Shown: positions 35,251 to 44,547 of the stretch, piece after piece
Numbering within the stretch: position 1 is the stretch's first letter
How the letters are laid out: every line of letters begins with the position of its first letter
DNA from: CAYZJV01 sp049310885
Lineage (GTDB): Bacteria > Spirochaetota > Spirochaetia > Sphaerochaetales > Sphaerochaetaceae
Assembly (NCBI RefSeq): GCF_049310885.1
Contig: NZ_JBMDYO010000002.1
Coordinates: forward strand, 434,001-498,000
DNA length: 64,000 nucleotides
Reading direction: 5' to 3'
Position numbers and translations under genes: made by a program
Notes under the pieces: generated by a model
Databases searched by the model: none
Seen by the model: only the letters and a program-made list of their open reading frames with translations
Told to the model about the DNA's origin: nothing

Positions 35251-37860
35251 TCATCTAATCTCGTTTTTCCCAGAGCAATTAGGGCATTTAATTAATATGG
35301 TACCAACATTCTTCAAATGTTCCCTAACAGCTTCATTCAGGGAAAATTTAGTATTGCAATGTTTACAAGTATAGTATTGCATATGGTCTATGCACTCTTT
35401 TAAGTTTTCCTGTTTTTTTGATAATGGTTGAAATGTTTTTGAGGAATGGTCACGCTTGTAGAATTGGCTGGGAATAGTGACCGAAAATTTATGTCCACAT
35501 TTATCACAACATAACCATGTTTTCTGATTTTTGTTGGGTAAATCTCTAGTATTAATAAAAAAAATTTTCTCACAGTAAGGACATTTTAGGGTATATTGGT
35601 TGTTCCTTTGTGTACTCGTTTGTGAATTTTCAAGATTATTGGTTATTTCTTTAGGATTTGTACCTATTGCTTGGGATTTTTGATTATCTGCTTGTTTTTT
35701 CAAATCCGAAAAGTCTAGCCTAATAGGTTTAACTGTATCTAGTTCTTCAAATTTAATATCATAGTGAGGATTGATTTCAGTATCGATATCAATAATCTCA
35801 CCTTTTCCAAAAACCGGATGATACACCATATCTCTAATTTCGAAAACTTGAGTGTCATTGTTATAAGTATTGTTCTGTGCATCAAATTGGCTAATCATGG
35901 ATTTAGCCTGAGTAATTATCTCATTATCCATTTCCCCTTCATAGTCTAATAATTCTTTTTTAATTTCCAAAAGGAATCTGGAAGGATATTTTATACCTGT
36001 TTGATTACTAAACCCCTCACTTTCTGTTAGGTATAATGCCCTTTCGGCTCGTGTCATAGCAACATATGCTAATCTTCTTTCCTCCTCTAAAGCTTTGTTC
36101 TTTCTTTCTCTGAGAGAACGGTGGTTAGGGATAACACCTTCGGACATCCCCACGACAAAAACAGCTTTGAATTCGAGCCCCTTTGCTTGGTGTATGGTCA
36201 TGAGCTTGATATAATTCTTGTCATTCTTGTAGTCAATATTTGTGTAAAGGGCAATATCCTGTAAATAGTTGATTAGAGAAATGTTTTCTTCATTGCTATT
36301 TTCTTCTTCATAATATTTTATTGATTGAAAAAGTTCATTGATATTCTCTATTCTTTCATCTTCACCATCTAACCTGATTGATTCGAGCAATCTAGTTTTC
36401 TCCATTATGGATTGTAAAAGGTCAGAAATCCTTGTAGAGTTAACTCTTCCCTTATGTTCTTCGATGATTTTGATGAATTTGGTTGCCGATGGGTTGTCTA
36501 ACTCAGACAAATGATTCCTTGTGGCCTCATATAATGTATTACCGTCTTCCTTGGCAAATTCTTTTACCTTATTGATAAATACTTTCCCTAGCCTCCTTTT
36601 AGGTGTATTTATAACCCTTAGGAAGGAAATATCATCATTTTGAGCAATCACTTTCAGATAAGAAAGAGCATCCTTAATTTCTCTTCTTTCAAAGAAACGT
36701 ATACCCCCATAAATTACATAGGGGACCTCCAATTCAATAAGATTTTGTTCAAAAACTCTTGAGATGTAATTTGCTCTGTAAAGAATTGCAATGTCCTTAT
36801 GTTCATAACCTCTTTCCATAAGTTCAATTATTTTTTTTACGACCCACTTACTTTCTTCAGGCTCAGATTTCGCATGATAGTAGACAATCCTTGAGGTCAA
36901 GGGGTTAGTTGTATACATGTTCTTTTCTAATCTGTTTTTGTTCTTTATGATAAGATTATTTGCAACTTTAAGTATTTGATTGGTAGACCTATAATTTTGC
37001 TCTAGTGTAAAGGTTTTCAAGGGATTATAATACTTTTCTAAATTTACAAAATAATCAGGATTTGCATATCTCCACTCGTAAATCGACTGGTCAGGGTCAC
37101 CAACAACAAAAACATTCTGATGGGTACCTGATAAATACCCCAATAGGCTCCATTGCATATTACTATTATCCTGTGTTTCGTCTACCATAATGTAGTGAAA
37201 TCTGTTACTCCATTTCAGCCTGATATTTTTGTATGTTTTAAAAATATAATCCGTAAAAAAAATGAGGTCTTGGAAGTCTAGAGCAAAATACTTTTTTTGT
37301 AATCTGATGTATTCCATAGTTATAGTGGCTTCCAAAGTTGATTCATCTTTGTCTATAACCTGTTGTGTCAAACTTGGAATAATTAATTTTACTATATATG
37401 GATAATGAGTCTTGAATTCCCCGATGGCTTTTAAAGCTCGTTTGTATGTAAGATTTGTACTAGTAAGATTTAGATTTTCATAGACCTCCTTCAGAATTGA
37501 TTTTTGGTCTTCAGTGTCAGCTATTAAGAAACTTTTCGGATAGTTGATTTTATTTATGTCTTCTCTTAAAACTCGTACACAAAGGGCATGGTATGTGCAG
37601 ATGAAATCATTAAGGGTAGTAAAGTTTAATAATTTTTTAATACGAACTTTCATTTCCCTAGATGCTCGATTAGTAAAAGTAACACAAAGGATATTTGATG
37701 GATTAATTCCAAGGTAATCTACGAGATATGCATATCGATTTACAAGTAGACGAGTTTTACCCGAACCTGCACCTGCAACTACTCGTACAAACCCCTCAGT
37801 AAATTTCACTGCTTCAATTTGCTTCTCATTGAGGTTATCAAATAGATGAACCTTATTCAT
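35251..37860 (-). CDS. UvrD/PcrA-type helicase with C-terminal zinc ribbons
   Basis: 869 residues, AT-rich compared with neighbours. Superfamily 1A helicase motifs are intact: Walker A GAGSGKT at residues 30-36, FTNRASREMK, DETQDNSN (motif II), GDPDQSIYEWRYA (motif III), QNYRST (motif IV) and MTIHQAKGLEFKAVF (motif V). The tail after about residue 750 carries two cysteine-rich units: C760/C763 with C784/C785/C788, and C832/C835 with C859/C862, which is unusual for PcrA. These are probable zinc ribbons. An extended -10 promoter (TGCTATAAT) lies at 37908-37916. The island position suggests mobile DNA or defence, which is inference. Confidence 0.88.
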   Translation of the reverse strand: MNKVHLFDNLNEKQIEAVKFTEGFVRVVAGAGSGKTRLLVNRYAYLVDYLGINPSNILCVTFTNRASREMKVRIKKLLNFTTLNDFICTYHALCVRVLREDINKINYPKSFLIADTEDQKSILKEVYENLNLTSTNLTYKRALKAIGEFKTHYPYIVKLIIPSLTQQVIDKDESTLEATITMEYIRLQKKYFALDFQDLIFFTDYIFKTYKNIRLKWSNRFHYIMVDETQDNSNMQWSLLGYLSGTHQNVFVVGDPDQSIYEWRYANPDYFVNLEKYYNPLKTFTLEQNYRSTNQILKVANNLIIKNKNRLEKNMYTTNPLTSRIVYYHAKSEPEESKWVVKKIIELMERGYEHKDIAILYRANYISRVFEQNLIELEVPYVIYGGIRFFERREIKDALSYLKVIAQNDDISFLRVINTPKRRLGKVFINKVKEFAKEDGNTLYEATRNHLSELDNPSATKFIKIIEEHKGRVNSTRISDLLQSIMEKTRLLESIRLDGEDERIENINELFQSIKYYEEENSNEENISLINYLQDIALYTNIDYKNDKNYIKLMTIHQAKGLEFKAVFVVGMSEGVIPNHRSLRERKNKALEEERRLAYVAMTRAERALYLTESEGFSNQTGIKYPSRFLLEIKKELLDYEGEMDNEIITQAKSMISQFDAQNNTYNNDTQVFEIRDMVYHPVFGKGEIIDIDTEINPHYDIKFEELDTVKPIRLDFSDLKKQADNQKSQAIGTNPKEITNNLENSQTSTQRNNQYTLKCPYCEKIFFINTRDLPNKNQKTWLCCDKCGHKFSVTIPSQFYKRDHSSKTFQPLSKKQENLKECIDHMQYYTCKHCNTKFSLNEAVREHLKNVGTILIKCPNCSGKNEIR

Positions 37861-37974
37861 CTAGAAAAATCCTCCAATAGGTAAAACACCTCTAATACAA
37901 CAGTAAAATTATAGCACACAATTTTTGAATAATTTTTGTTGATTTTTGCTTTATTTCATCGATTTGGTATACGT

Positions 37975-38260
37975 CTTTTCGCCGTCACAAAGAAGGGCAC
38001 ATACCCACCTATGTGTAATTTGGGGATGGTCAGGTACATCGTACCCATACGAGTATCGAATCTTCGAACCCTGAGTGCCCACTGAGGTGTGTGGTTCGTT
38101 CTGTACTGTGTTCGCCTTTTTTGGCTCCTACTTTGTTGGCCATCTCAATCTCAATGAACTTTTCGGTGATCAACTGCAGCATGCTCAGCATCGGATCCTC
38201 TTCAGTGATAAACGACAGTAGCTTTTTCTCCAGCTCTTTGGTAACATTTGAGTCGGTCAT
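37975..38260 (-). pseudogene. IS256-family transposase, truncated and frameshifted
   Basis: From ATG at 38260, preceded by an AGGAGGG, the frame gives the IS256-type N-terminus (TEKFIEIEMANKVGAKKGEH, then STERTTHLSG). About 60 codons in, the reading frame shifts by one. The shifted frame continues as RFDTRMGTMYLTIPK and GGYVPFF before it breaks off. The catalytic part of the enzyme is missing, so this is a dead remnant. Confidence 0.75.
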
Positions 38261-38379
38261 GAGATGTTTGCCCTCCTAGTGTTGTTTGGTTACGTACTAG
38301 TATGGGTCTTCTCATGACCATTTTCAATTTCTTTTCAAATTGCGAACTCAAGTATACGTGATCGTCCGATCGGGTTGAC

Positions 38380-38437
38380 GTGTATTTTGAAACCATCGGA
38401 CATACACACATAGGAAAAGACTTTTTATGTATCCAAT
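38380..38437 (+). repeat. 58-bp direct repeat, copy B
   Basis: Same element as copy A in the same orientation. It lies 120 bp upstream of the IS256 transposase remnant, consistent with the non-coding leader of that IS. Together the copies bracket the helicase gene. Confidence 0.75.
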
Positions 38438-38559
38438 TATTGCCAAGATATTTTCAAGGTCTCTAATTATCAAAAACGTTACTTGCACAGTATTGATATG
38501 AAAAGGCTATTTACTATATGAATTACGGTTTTACCCCCGCTAGCTATGCAAAATACGGT

Positions 38560-38730
38560 AACCCACTGCCATGCCTTTTTGACTTCAGGACCTTTTCGTG
38601 TTTGTCCTTGGATTGGTTCATGATAAAACAGAATAGGTTCAGATAGTCCTGAAGGTCCTTCCTGATGAATTCTGAGTGGGAGGCAAGGAACAGCTTCAGC
38701 ATCCTGCAGTGTTGGTTGATTTTGTTCAGT
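38560..38730 (-). pseudogene. Transposase-like remnant (possibly ISXO2-like)
   Basis: Minus-strand translation gives KLFLASHSEFIRKDLQDYLN followed by LFCFIMNQS, which resembles the C-terminal end of ISXO2-like transposases. It lacks the catalytic domain and runs into other sequence at KSK. Family assignment is tentative. Confidence 0.35.
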
Positions 38731-38810
38731 GGATCTCATGTATCAATGGGAAGTTATTAACACTGTTTAAGTAATGGTTTATTATTTGTCCTAATGTTCT
38801 CTCTTTAGAT

Positions 38811-39137
38811 CTATCCCGAATTTGAAATACCTAAAGCCAATTTAATAGTTTCAGTTCTTGACCGCAATAACTCTGCATTATCAAAAACAGTTGAAGTGAC
38901 AACACCCGATTTACTCTCATCGTTCAAATCTTTTTTATAATAGTGTTCTCTAAACTTCTCACCTTCTTCTTTTGTTATCATTCCCTGACTAATCAAATAT
39001 TCAATCCTCCCCATATCAGTATCTATATATTCATTTCCATCAGGTGCAAGTTTATGTAAAATGTCTTCAATATTATCATCTATAGTGATACTCATGGTAT
39101 AGTAACTCTCTTTATTGATTGTTTCCTTGCTACTCAT
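38811..39137 (-). CDS. Hypothetical protein, 108 residues
   Basis: A small acidic soluble protein, beginning MSSKETINKESYYTMSITI and with a helix-rich middle (YLISQGMITKEEGEKFREHY). I recognise no family. It lies 49 bp behind the GIY-YIG/DUF4357 gene in the same orientation and has the same AT-rich character, so it may be a partner or immunity-like protein of the restriction locus. The middle part resembles short antitoxin-like or SHOCT-like helices, but this is weak. Confidence 0.55.
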   Translation of the reverse strand: MSSKETINKESYYTMSITIDDNIEDILHKLAPDGNEYIDTDMGRIEYLISQGMITKEEGEKFREHYYKKDLNDESKSGVVTSTVFDNAELLRSRTETIKLALGISNSG

Positions 39138-39186
39138 AAGTTCTCCTTAATAATTCAATTCCATTAATTCAAGAATAATTTTACGC

Positions 39187-40053
39187 TCAATATTGATGGT
39201 TTTCGGGCTGTACAATCTTCTCCAGATACTGCCCCAGTGTTATCCCATCCTCAGTGACCCAATAATCATTCCCATTGAGACTAGCACCTCCAACAAAACC
39301 CGCGGCCGCAGAAGGACTGGTAAATCTAATGTCCTTCGTTAGAACAAACGAACTGTCGATAAAATCTTTATATTTCTCACGTAATCTAATCACCTGTTTA
39401 GGAGCACTTTTAGTAATTCCCTCTGCTAACTGACTACCATTCAATACTACAATCCCATCGTCTGTGAGCTTAGCTATAGCTGATGCCTTCTTCCCCTTGG
39501 AATGAAAAATTTGATCTTCGATAATACTTTCAAGTCTCCCACCAGCAACTGATTCAAAAACTTTTCGACCGAGTGCTCTCACAACCAACCGGATGAAGTC
39601 GATGAAATCTTCCATTTCGTCTTCTTTCTCTTCCGGAAGGCTTCCTTTATGTGGAGACCCTCCATTTGTGACCTTAAAACGATTAGCATCCAGTGCAATT
39701 TCATGGAGACGGAATTCAAGGTAGTTTAGCTCTGTGGCACCAAGCGAATTATCGACAGTTGTGAATATGATACTCTCAGTCCAATAATCTATGCTTTTAT
39801 GGGGTTCAAGTATCCTATGCAGGACCCCCTTTTCGTTTTTCCGGATATCTGCTTGACCGATGTACACAGCATCTTCATCTTTCTCGGTAGTACCAAGAAG
39901 AAGATAAACACCACTTCTGTTCAAATTATCAATTTGCTTGCCGACATCTATAAGTGTTCGCGGAACTATGTAAACCACACCAATCCAATTCTTGATGGTG
40001 CATTTTGAGATGCCATCTTTGATATAGAGATTAATGTTCTTTCCTCTAGCCAT
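39187..40053 (-). CDS. GIY-YIG nuclease-like protein with C-terminal DUF4357
   Basis: 288 residues. The first half has a GIY-YIG pattern: GVYLLLGTTEKDEDAVYIGQAD, followed by an internal Arg (RILEP) and a Glu (FRLHEIALD). The last 90 residues match DUF4357 (KASAIAKLTDDGIVVLNGSQ, SPSAAAGFVGG, DYWVTEDGITLGQYL). Such proteins are often placed beside type I restriction genes or phage genes. The canonical second motif is YIGQ, so the fold is probable while nuclease activity remains unshown. It lies 126 bp downstream of hsdR on the same strand. Confidence 0.8.
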   Translation of the reverse strand: MARGKNINLYIKDGISKCTIKNWIGVVYIVPRTLIDVGKQIDNLNRSGVYLLLGTTEKDEDAVYIGQADIRKNEKGVLHRILEPHKSIDYWTESIIFTTVDNSLGATELNYLEFRLHEIALDANRFKVTNGGSPHKGSLPEEKEDEMEDFIDFIRLVVRALGRKVFESVAGGRLESIIEDQIFHSKGKKASAIAKLTDDGIVVLNGSQLAEGITKSAPKQVIRLREKYKDFIDSSFVLTKDIRFTSPSAAAGFVGGASLNGNDYWVTEDGITLGQYLEKIVQPENHQY

Positions 40054-40179
40054 TTATTCTTTCAGCCTCACTACATATTTTAAGCATATCCTATGAATAT
40101 TCAGCTGAATACCCTAAACTTGTGAACAAATTATCTCATTCCCGAAAACTTATTTCCACTTGCAATTTCCTACATGAAC

Positions 40180-43100
40180 TTAGATATCAATACCTCCTTT
40201 GATAATAAACTCCCTCAACAGCCTATCTATTTTGGCATTGACCCTGTACGCCTTGATCTTAGTTTTTTCTAAACTTTCAAAATATTCCCTTGCTTTCGTC
40301 CTATCTACGGTACTTATCAAATCTTCAAATCGTCCGTACTCATTAATATTTGTTGCTGTCATGTGGAATTTCATAAGTCTTCTTAACTTTTCTTCATCTA
40401 ATCCAAACACCAAAGCCAGCCTGTGTATCTGATCATTCTTGATCCTCGCTTGGTATTCAATCACATAATCCCTGAATGATTTTCCAGCCTCAATAGCGAC
40501 GCTCCCTCTTTGGACATCGTGAAGGAATAAGGCTGCATACTTTTGTTCTTCCTGAGTAAGTGCGGCAAATGACTTGTGAAGGTCATCCAGTGTTTTCTGC
40601 TTCTCATTCTCATCGCCTAGGTTGAGAGCTTTTAGATACTTCTCGAAACGTGAATCCATGTATTCCCTATCAATTCTTCCGGTATCAATTTCCGTAAGGT
40701 TTCCGTCTATCGGATAGGGAATGTCATCAGGGTTTGTCCCCCCTCCACCATCACCATTGAAAAGTTCTTTGTATCGTTGTGCAAGTATGAGATATTCATT
40801 CTCATCGAACGCCATCTTAATAGCTCTCTTATCATCACCCTCGCCGAAGGTATACATGGATTTTTCCCACACGAATCCCTGTACTCTCGCAGCTTCAAGG
40901 TAATCATTCAATTTCTTGAAGAGAGATGCAAACTTCGCCTTCTCAGAATTACTGTCAGGGAGCTTTTCGCGATCTGGTATCCTGGCTTGGATGAAAAGAT
41001 CGGAAATCTCTGCATAAATAGAATTCAACTTCTCCAAATTCTTATCCAGCTTCTCGACGAAAAGATCGAAAGGTCTGTCACCAGAATATAGCTTCACGGC
41101 CTTTTCGATACTCTTTTCCATCGTGTGGGGTTTCCGGTAATATCTGATAGTCCCAAAAGGCTTGTCTTGACCGAATATCCGGTTAGACCGAGAAAATGCT
41201 TGGATGATATTCTCGTACCTCAACTCCTTGTCAAGGTACATGGTGTTCAACCATTTGGAATCAAATCCCGTAAGCATCTGATCCACAACGATCAAGATGT
41301 CAATCAGCTTCTCAGGGGTCCGTTCTATCAACCGATAAGGATCCTTGTGGGCTAGCCTGTTTGCGATATCCTTTTTGAACTTACCATAATTGGAAAGGGT
41401 AAAGTCTTGGCCGTATCGAGCATTGTAGTCCTTTATGATCTCAATAAGACCCTCCTCCTTGAATTCAGCCCCCCCGTTATTATCTATCCCAGGATCGAAA
41501 AGACAAGTCACTTTCACATATGATTCCGCCGGCTTCAACAGCTTGTAGTAGGTGATTGCCTCGTTTATGCTACTGGTCGCAAAGATCGCATGAAATTTAT
41601 ACCCATGACTTAAGGTTAGCCAATTTTCAAGAATATCTGTGACTACTGCTTTCTGATGTTCGCTGGAAAGGTATTGCGAATGTGGAATGTAGTCCTCGAT
41701 CCCCTTGATATGTCTTCCGTCCGCAGTTGAATAGCCCACCATGGGAACATCGTTCATGTAATGGTAATAGATCCTGCTTTTCTTTGGATTCATCACCGCC
41801 TCAGCTTCCGTTGCTGCTTTTGCTTTATCCAATGCAACGGATTTCCTCAGGTCCTTATCCCTGAACGTAAGGACCTTGTATGGATCAAACCCAAGGACAT
41901 TCCTATCGCGTATCCCGTCTGCAATACTATATCTGTGAAGTTCATCCCCAAATACTGTAGACGTAGTGCTTTTCTTTTTTTGGTTATCTTCGAGAATCGG
42001 AGTCCCTGTAAACCCGAAGAACATTGCCCTAGGAAAGGTTTCCTTTATAGTCAGGAGCATCTCCCCAAAAGTGGAACGATGCGCTTCGTCCACAATGATC
42101 ACCATCCTCTTGGAGTTTATCTTGGCCAAGTCCCGGGCACCGATTCCATCATCATTGATCCTGCTCATCTTCTGTATCGATGTAACTATGAGCGTGTCAG
42201 CGGGATCAGTACTTTTCAATCTCGATATGAGCACATAGGTATCCTCTGTTGCTTGGACATCCTCAGTTTCGTTTGCGAATGCTCGATATTCCTTGAGTGA
42301 TTGGGTTCCAAGTTCAATCCTGTCCATGAGGAACACTACCTTATCGGCATCCTTGGAGTTGGCTATCAGCTGGGCAGACTTGAAGCTTGTCATGGTCTTC
42401 CCGGATCCTGTTGTATGCCAAACGTACCCGCCCCGCATCTCTCTTCCATCCCAGAGGGCTTTCGAGACGCGATCCGAGATCGCGCTAGCTGCATAATACT
42501 GGTAGCTCCGCATTACCTTAAGAATGCCGTCGGAGCCATCGGCAACAGTATAGAAGCCAATCAGCTGATGCGCCATCGGTATTGAGAGGAGCGAAGATGC
42601 AATATCTTGCCATCCATTGATCGGCTCATTATTGAAATCCGCCCAGTGAAAGTAATAGTCTTTGACAAATTTCCCTTCAGGGCCCGGATTTGCAAAGTAA
42701 ACCGTCTCGTTCGGCTCCATAGCTACAAATACCTGTATAAGCGAGAAGAGCCCTGAAAAAACTCCCTCGTATGCATACTTTTCAATCTGGTTGTACGCTT
42801 GACTGACTGAGATACCGCTCTTCTTCAATTCAATATGGATCACGGGCATCCCGTTAATCAACAACAACAAATCACCCCTGCGATCATTTACGACTGCCTC
42901 ACGTGAAGGAAGGTCTGGTTGTTGTGCTATTTGATATCTACTTTGTCCAGCTGCAATCTCATTGCGGTCGTATATTTTGAGACTAATTTCCTTTCCAAGA
43001 TGCTCTATATCATTCGGGTTGTCGCGCTTGATGGAGACGGTCTTGCCATTGATGAAACCATTTAGCTTAAGAGGTGTTCTTAAAGCAACGATTTGTTCCA

Positions 43101-43314
43101 GTATCTGCTGCATCTCACTATCGGTCAGTGGGTAGCCATTAAGCCTATCACGAATCATATTGTTGCTATTAAGAATACGTCGCCAGTTCTCAACCAGATC
43201 TTTCTCAGTTGGATGCTTGATTACTTGATGCTCCCATCCTTTCCGGGAAAGGACTCCTATGAGAGCCTCTTCAAATTCGGATTCCTTGGTGAATACTGTA
43301 GTAGCTTGAGGCAT
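40180..43314 (-). CDS. hsdR: Type I restriction enzyme, R subunit
   Basis: 1044 residues, the usual HsdR size. N-terminal nuclease of the PD-(D/E)XK type (RRGDLLLLINGMPVIHIELKK around residue 150), followed by a SF2 translocase: Walker A HTTGSGKTMT, DEAH box IIVDEAHRSTF and later helicase motifs (TGFDSKWLNTMYLDK, IQAFSRSNRI). It cuts unmethylated DNA after ATP-driven translocation with HsdM and HsdS. It begins 14 bp after hsdS and is the last of the hsd genes. No frameshift is seen, so it looks functional. Confidence 0.95.
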   Translation of the reverse strand: MPQATTVFTKESEFEEALIGVLSRKGWEHQVIKHPTEKDLVENWRRILNSNNMIRDRLNGYPLTDSEMQQILEQIVALRTPLKLNGFINGKTVSIKRDNPNDIEHLGKEISLKIYDRNEIAAGQSRYQIAQQPDLPSREAVVNDRRGDLLLLINGMPVIHIELKKSGISVSQAYNQIEKYAYEGVFSGLFSLIQVFVAMEPNETVYFANPGPEGKFVKDYYFHWADFNNEPINGWQDIASSLLSIPMAHQLIGFYTVADGSDGILKVMRSYQYYAASAISDRVSKALWDGREMRGGYVWHTTGSGKTMTSFKSAQLIANSKDADKVVFLMDRIELGTQSLKEYRAFANETEDVQATEDTYVLISRLKSTDPADTLIVTSIQKMSRINDDGIGARDLAKINSKRMVIIVDEAHRSTFGEMLLTIKETFPRAMFFGFTGTPILEDNQKKKSTTSTVFGDELHRYSIADGIRDRNVLGFDPYKVLTFRDKDLRKSVALDKAKAATEAEAVMNPKKSRIYYHYMNDVPMVGYSTADGRHIKGIEDYIPHSQYLSSEHQKAVVTDILENWLTLSHGYKFHAIFATSSINEAITYYKLLKPAESYVKVTCLFDPGIDNNGGAEFKEEGLIEIIKDYNARYGQDFTLSNYGKFKKDIANRLAHKDPYRLIERTPEKLIDILIVVDQMLTGFDSKWLNTMYLDKELRYENIIQAFSRSNRIFGQDKPFGTIRYYRKPHTMEKSIEKAVKLYSGDRPFDLFVEKLDKNLEKLNSIYAEISDLFIQARIPDREKLPDSNSEKAKFASLFKKLNDYLEAARVQGFVWEKSMYTFGEGDDKRAIKMAFDENEYLILAQRYKELFNGDGGGGTNPDDIPYPIDGNLTEIDTGRIDREYMDSRFEKYLKALNLGDENEKQKTLDDLHKSFAALTQEEQKYAALFLHDVQRGSVAIEAGKSFRDYVIEYQARIKNDQIHRLALVFGLDEEKLRRLMKFHMTATNINEYGRFEDLISTVDRTKAREYFESLEKTKIKAYRVNAKIDRLLREFIIKGGIDI

Positions 43315-43328
43315 ATCAATAACCGCCT

Positions 43329-44546
43329 TTATACAAACATTTTATCGAGCATTGCCTTCTTTACCTTCTTGAGCTTTTCAAGCTTACGCTGATGAAGGGT
43401 GATAAGGTTGTCAAGCTTGATAAAAAAATCAGCAATCTTCTTTTGTTCAAATTCTGAGGTAACCCAGAATGGGTATTCTAGCATCTCCTTTATATTTAAA
43501 ACCCGATTACGACCAGCACCTCCAGGAGAAGACAGCCATAGATGATGGCGGAATCTTTCATCTAGAATTAGCAACTTAAAATATCCAGGCTGCATCCCAT
43601 CAATGAACTTAAATTGTGGAAATCTATGCGATACAAGCTTTCCGTCATCGTTTTGATCAGTTATTGCTACCGCATGCTCCCAACCGAAAGTAATATTTAC
43701 TATAAAATTTCCAGCCCCAACCCGATGCATTTGAGCAGTTTCCAATTGCATTCCGGGCTTAACGTAATTGTGAAATGTACCTTTAGCATGGCTTCGGATT
43801 CCTAAACGAATGTACCCATCCTTTGGTGTTTCAATGGGATCAGAATAGGGAACTACAATTGTTCCGAACTTACGCTGCTCCCAAGGATCAGTAAATCCAG
43901 CAAACCTAATCTCTGGAATGTTCGAGCCGTTTTTCGGGAACAGTTTCTCGAGCATGGATTTCTTTACAGAAACCAGTTTCTCATACTTACGCTGATGAAG
44001 GGTGATAAGGTTATCTAGGTTAGAAAAGAACGCACCAATCGTCCTTTGCTCATCTTTGACAGGCAACATTATTTGCATGTTCTTCACCAAGTCAGAATTA
44101 AGATTCACTTGGCTTCCAGGTTGCCCAAATTTCTGCCATTTTGGACGGAACATTTCTAACCATTGAAACAAAAATTCACAATCGAATCTTGGATTCTGAA
44201 AGATTAAAAATCCATCGTGAACACCCGTCTTAATATAGTTAATAACAGGCTTTCCGACTGTTGCCGCTATGCTCAATAGCAGGTGAGGTTCGATTAGAAC
44301 GCGGGTCCTCTCTTGCCCCATTTCTGATATACGTTGTTCAAGATAATGAATTCGCCCATCTTGCTGAGTGACATCCGAAATTCGTAGCCATCCAATATCA
44401 GATTTATCATCAAACCACTTCGGGTCCTTGATAGGTCGAGGGCTTGCACCACGCACAATATCGGCAATTTCACCCAACTTACGCTGTTCCCAAGCATCAT
44501 CAAATCCAGCAAATTGAATTGAAGGTTTCCTTGCATTCTCTGACAT
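43329..44546 (-). CDS. hsdS: Type I restriction enzyme, specificity subunit
   Basis: 405 residues with two target-recognition domains and two matching repeats. Each domain begins with a similar FAGFxDxWEQRKxG start (residues about 12 and 218) and ends in a coiled-coil with LDNLITLHQRKxEKL. The DNA has a 27-bp identical repeat (43383-43409 and 43986-44012) encoding part of the coiled-coil, permitting exchange of recognition domains. The start is one base after the hsdM stop. Target sequence cannot be predicted. Confidence 0.92.
   Translation of the reverse strand: MSENARKPSIQFAGFDDAWEQRKLGEIADIVRGASPRPIKDPKWFDDKSDIGWLRISDVTQQDGRIHYLEQRISEMGQERTRVLIEPHLLLSIAATVGKPVINYIKTGVHDGFLIFQNPRFDCEFLFQWLEMFRPKWQKFGQPGSQVNLNSDLVKNMQIMLPVKDEQRTIGAFFSNLDNLITLHQRKYEKLVSVKKSMLEKLFPKNGSNIPEIRFAGFTDPWEQRKFGTIVVPYSDPIETPKDGYIRLGIRSHAKGTFHNYVKPGMQLETAQMHRVGAGNFIVNITFGWEHAVAITDQNDDGKLVSHRFPQFKFIDGMQPGYFKLLILDERFRHHLWLSSPGGAGRNRVLNIKEMLEYPFWVTSEFEQKKIADFFIKLDNLITLHQRKLEKLKKVKKAMLDKMFV
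43383..43409. repeat. 27-bp direct repeat in hsdS, copy 1
   Basis: Identical to 43986-44012. It encodes the LITLHQRK region of the conserved coiled-coil segment. Such repeats allow recombination between recognition domains or with other hsdS genes. Confidence 0.8.
43986..44012. repeat. 27-bp direct repeat in hsdS, copy 2
   Basis: Second copy of the repeat at 43383-43409, 603 bp away, in the same orientation. A looser similarity (LGxIxxx start of each domain) is seen at 43876 and 44479. Confidence 0.8.
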
Positions 44547-44547
44547 A

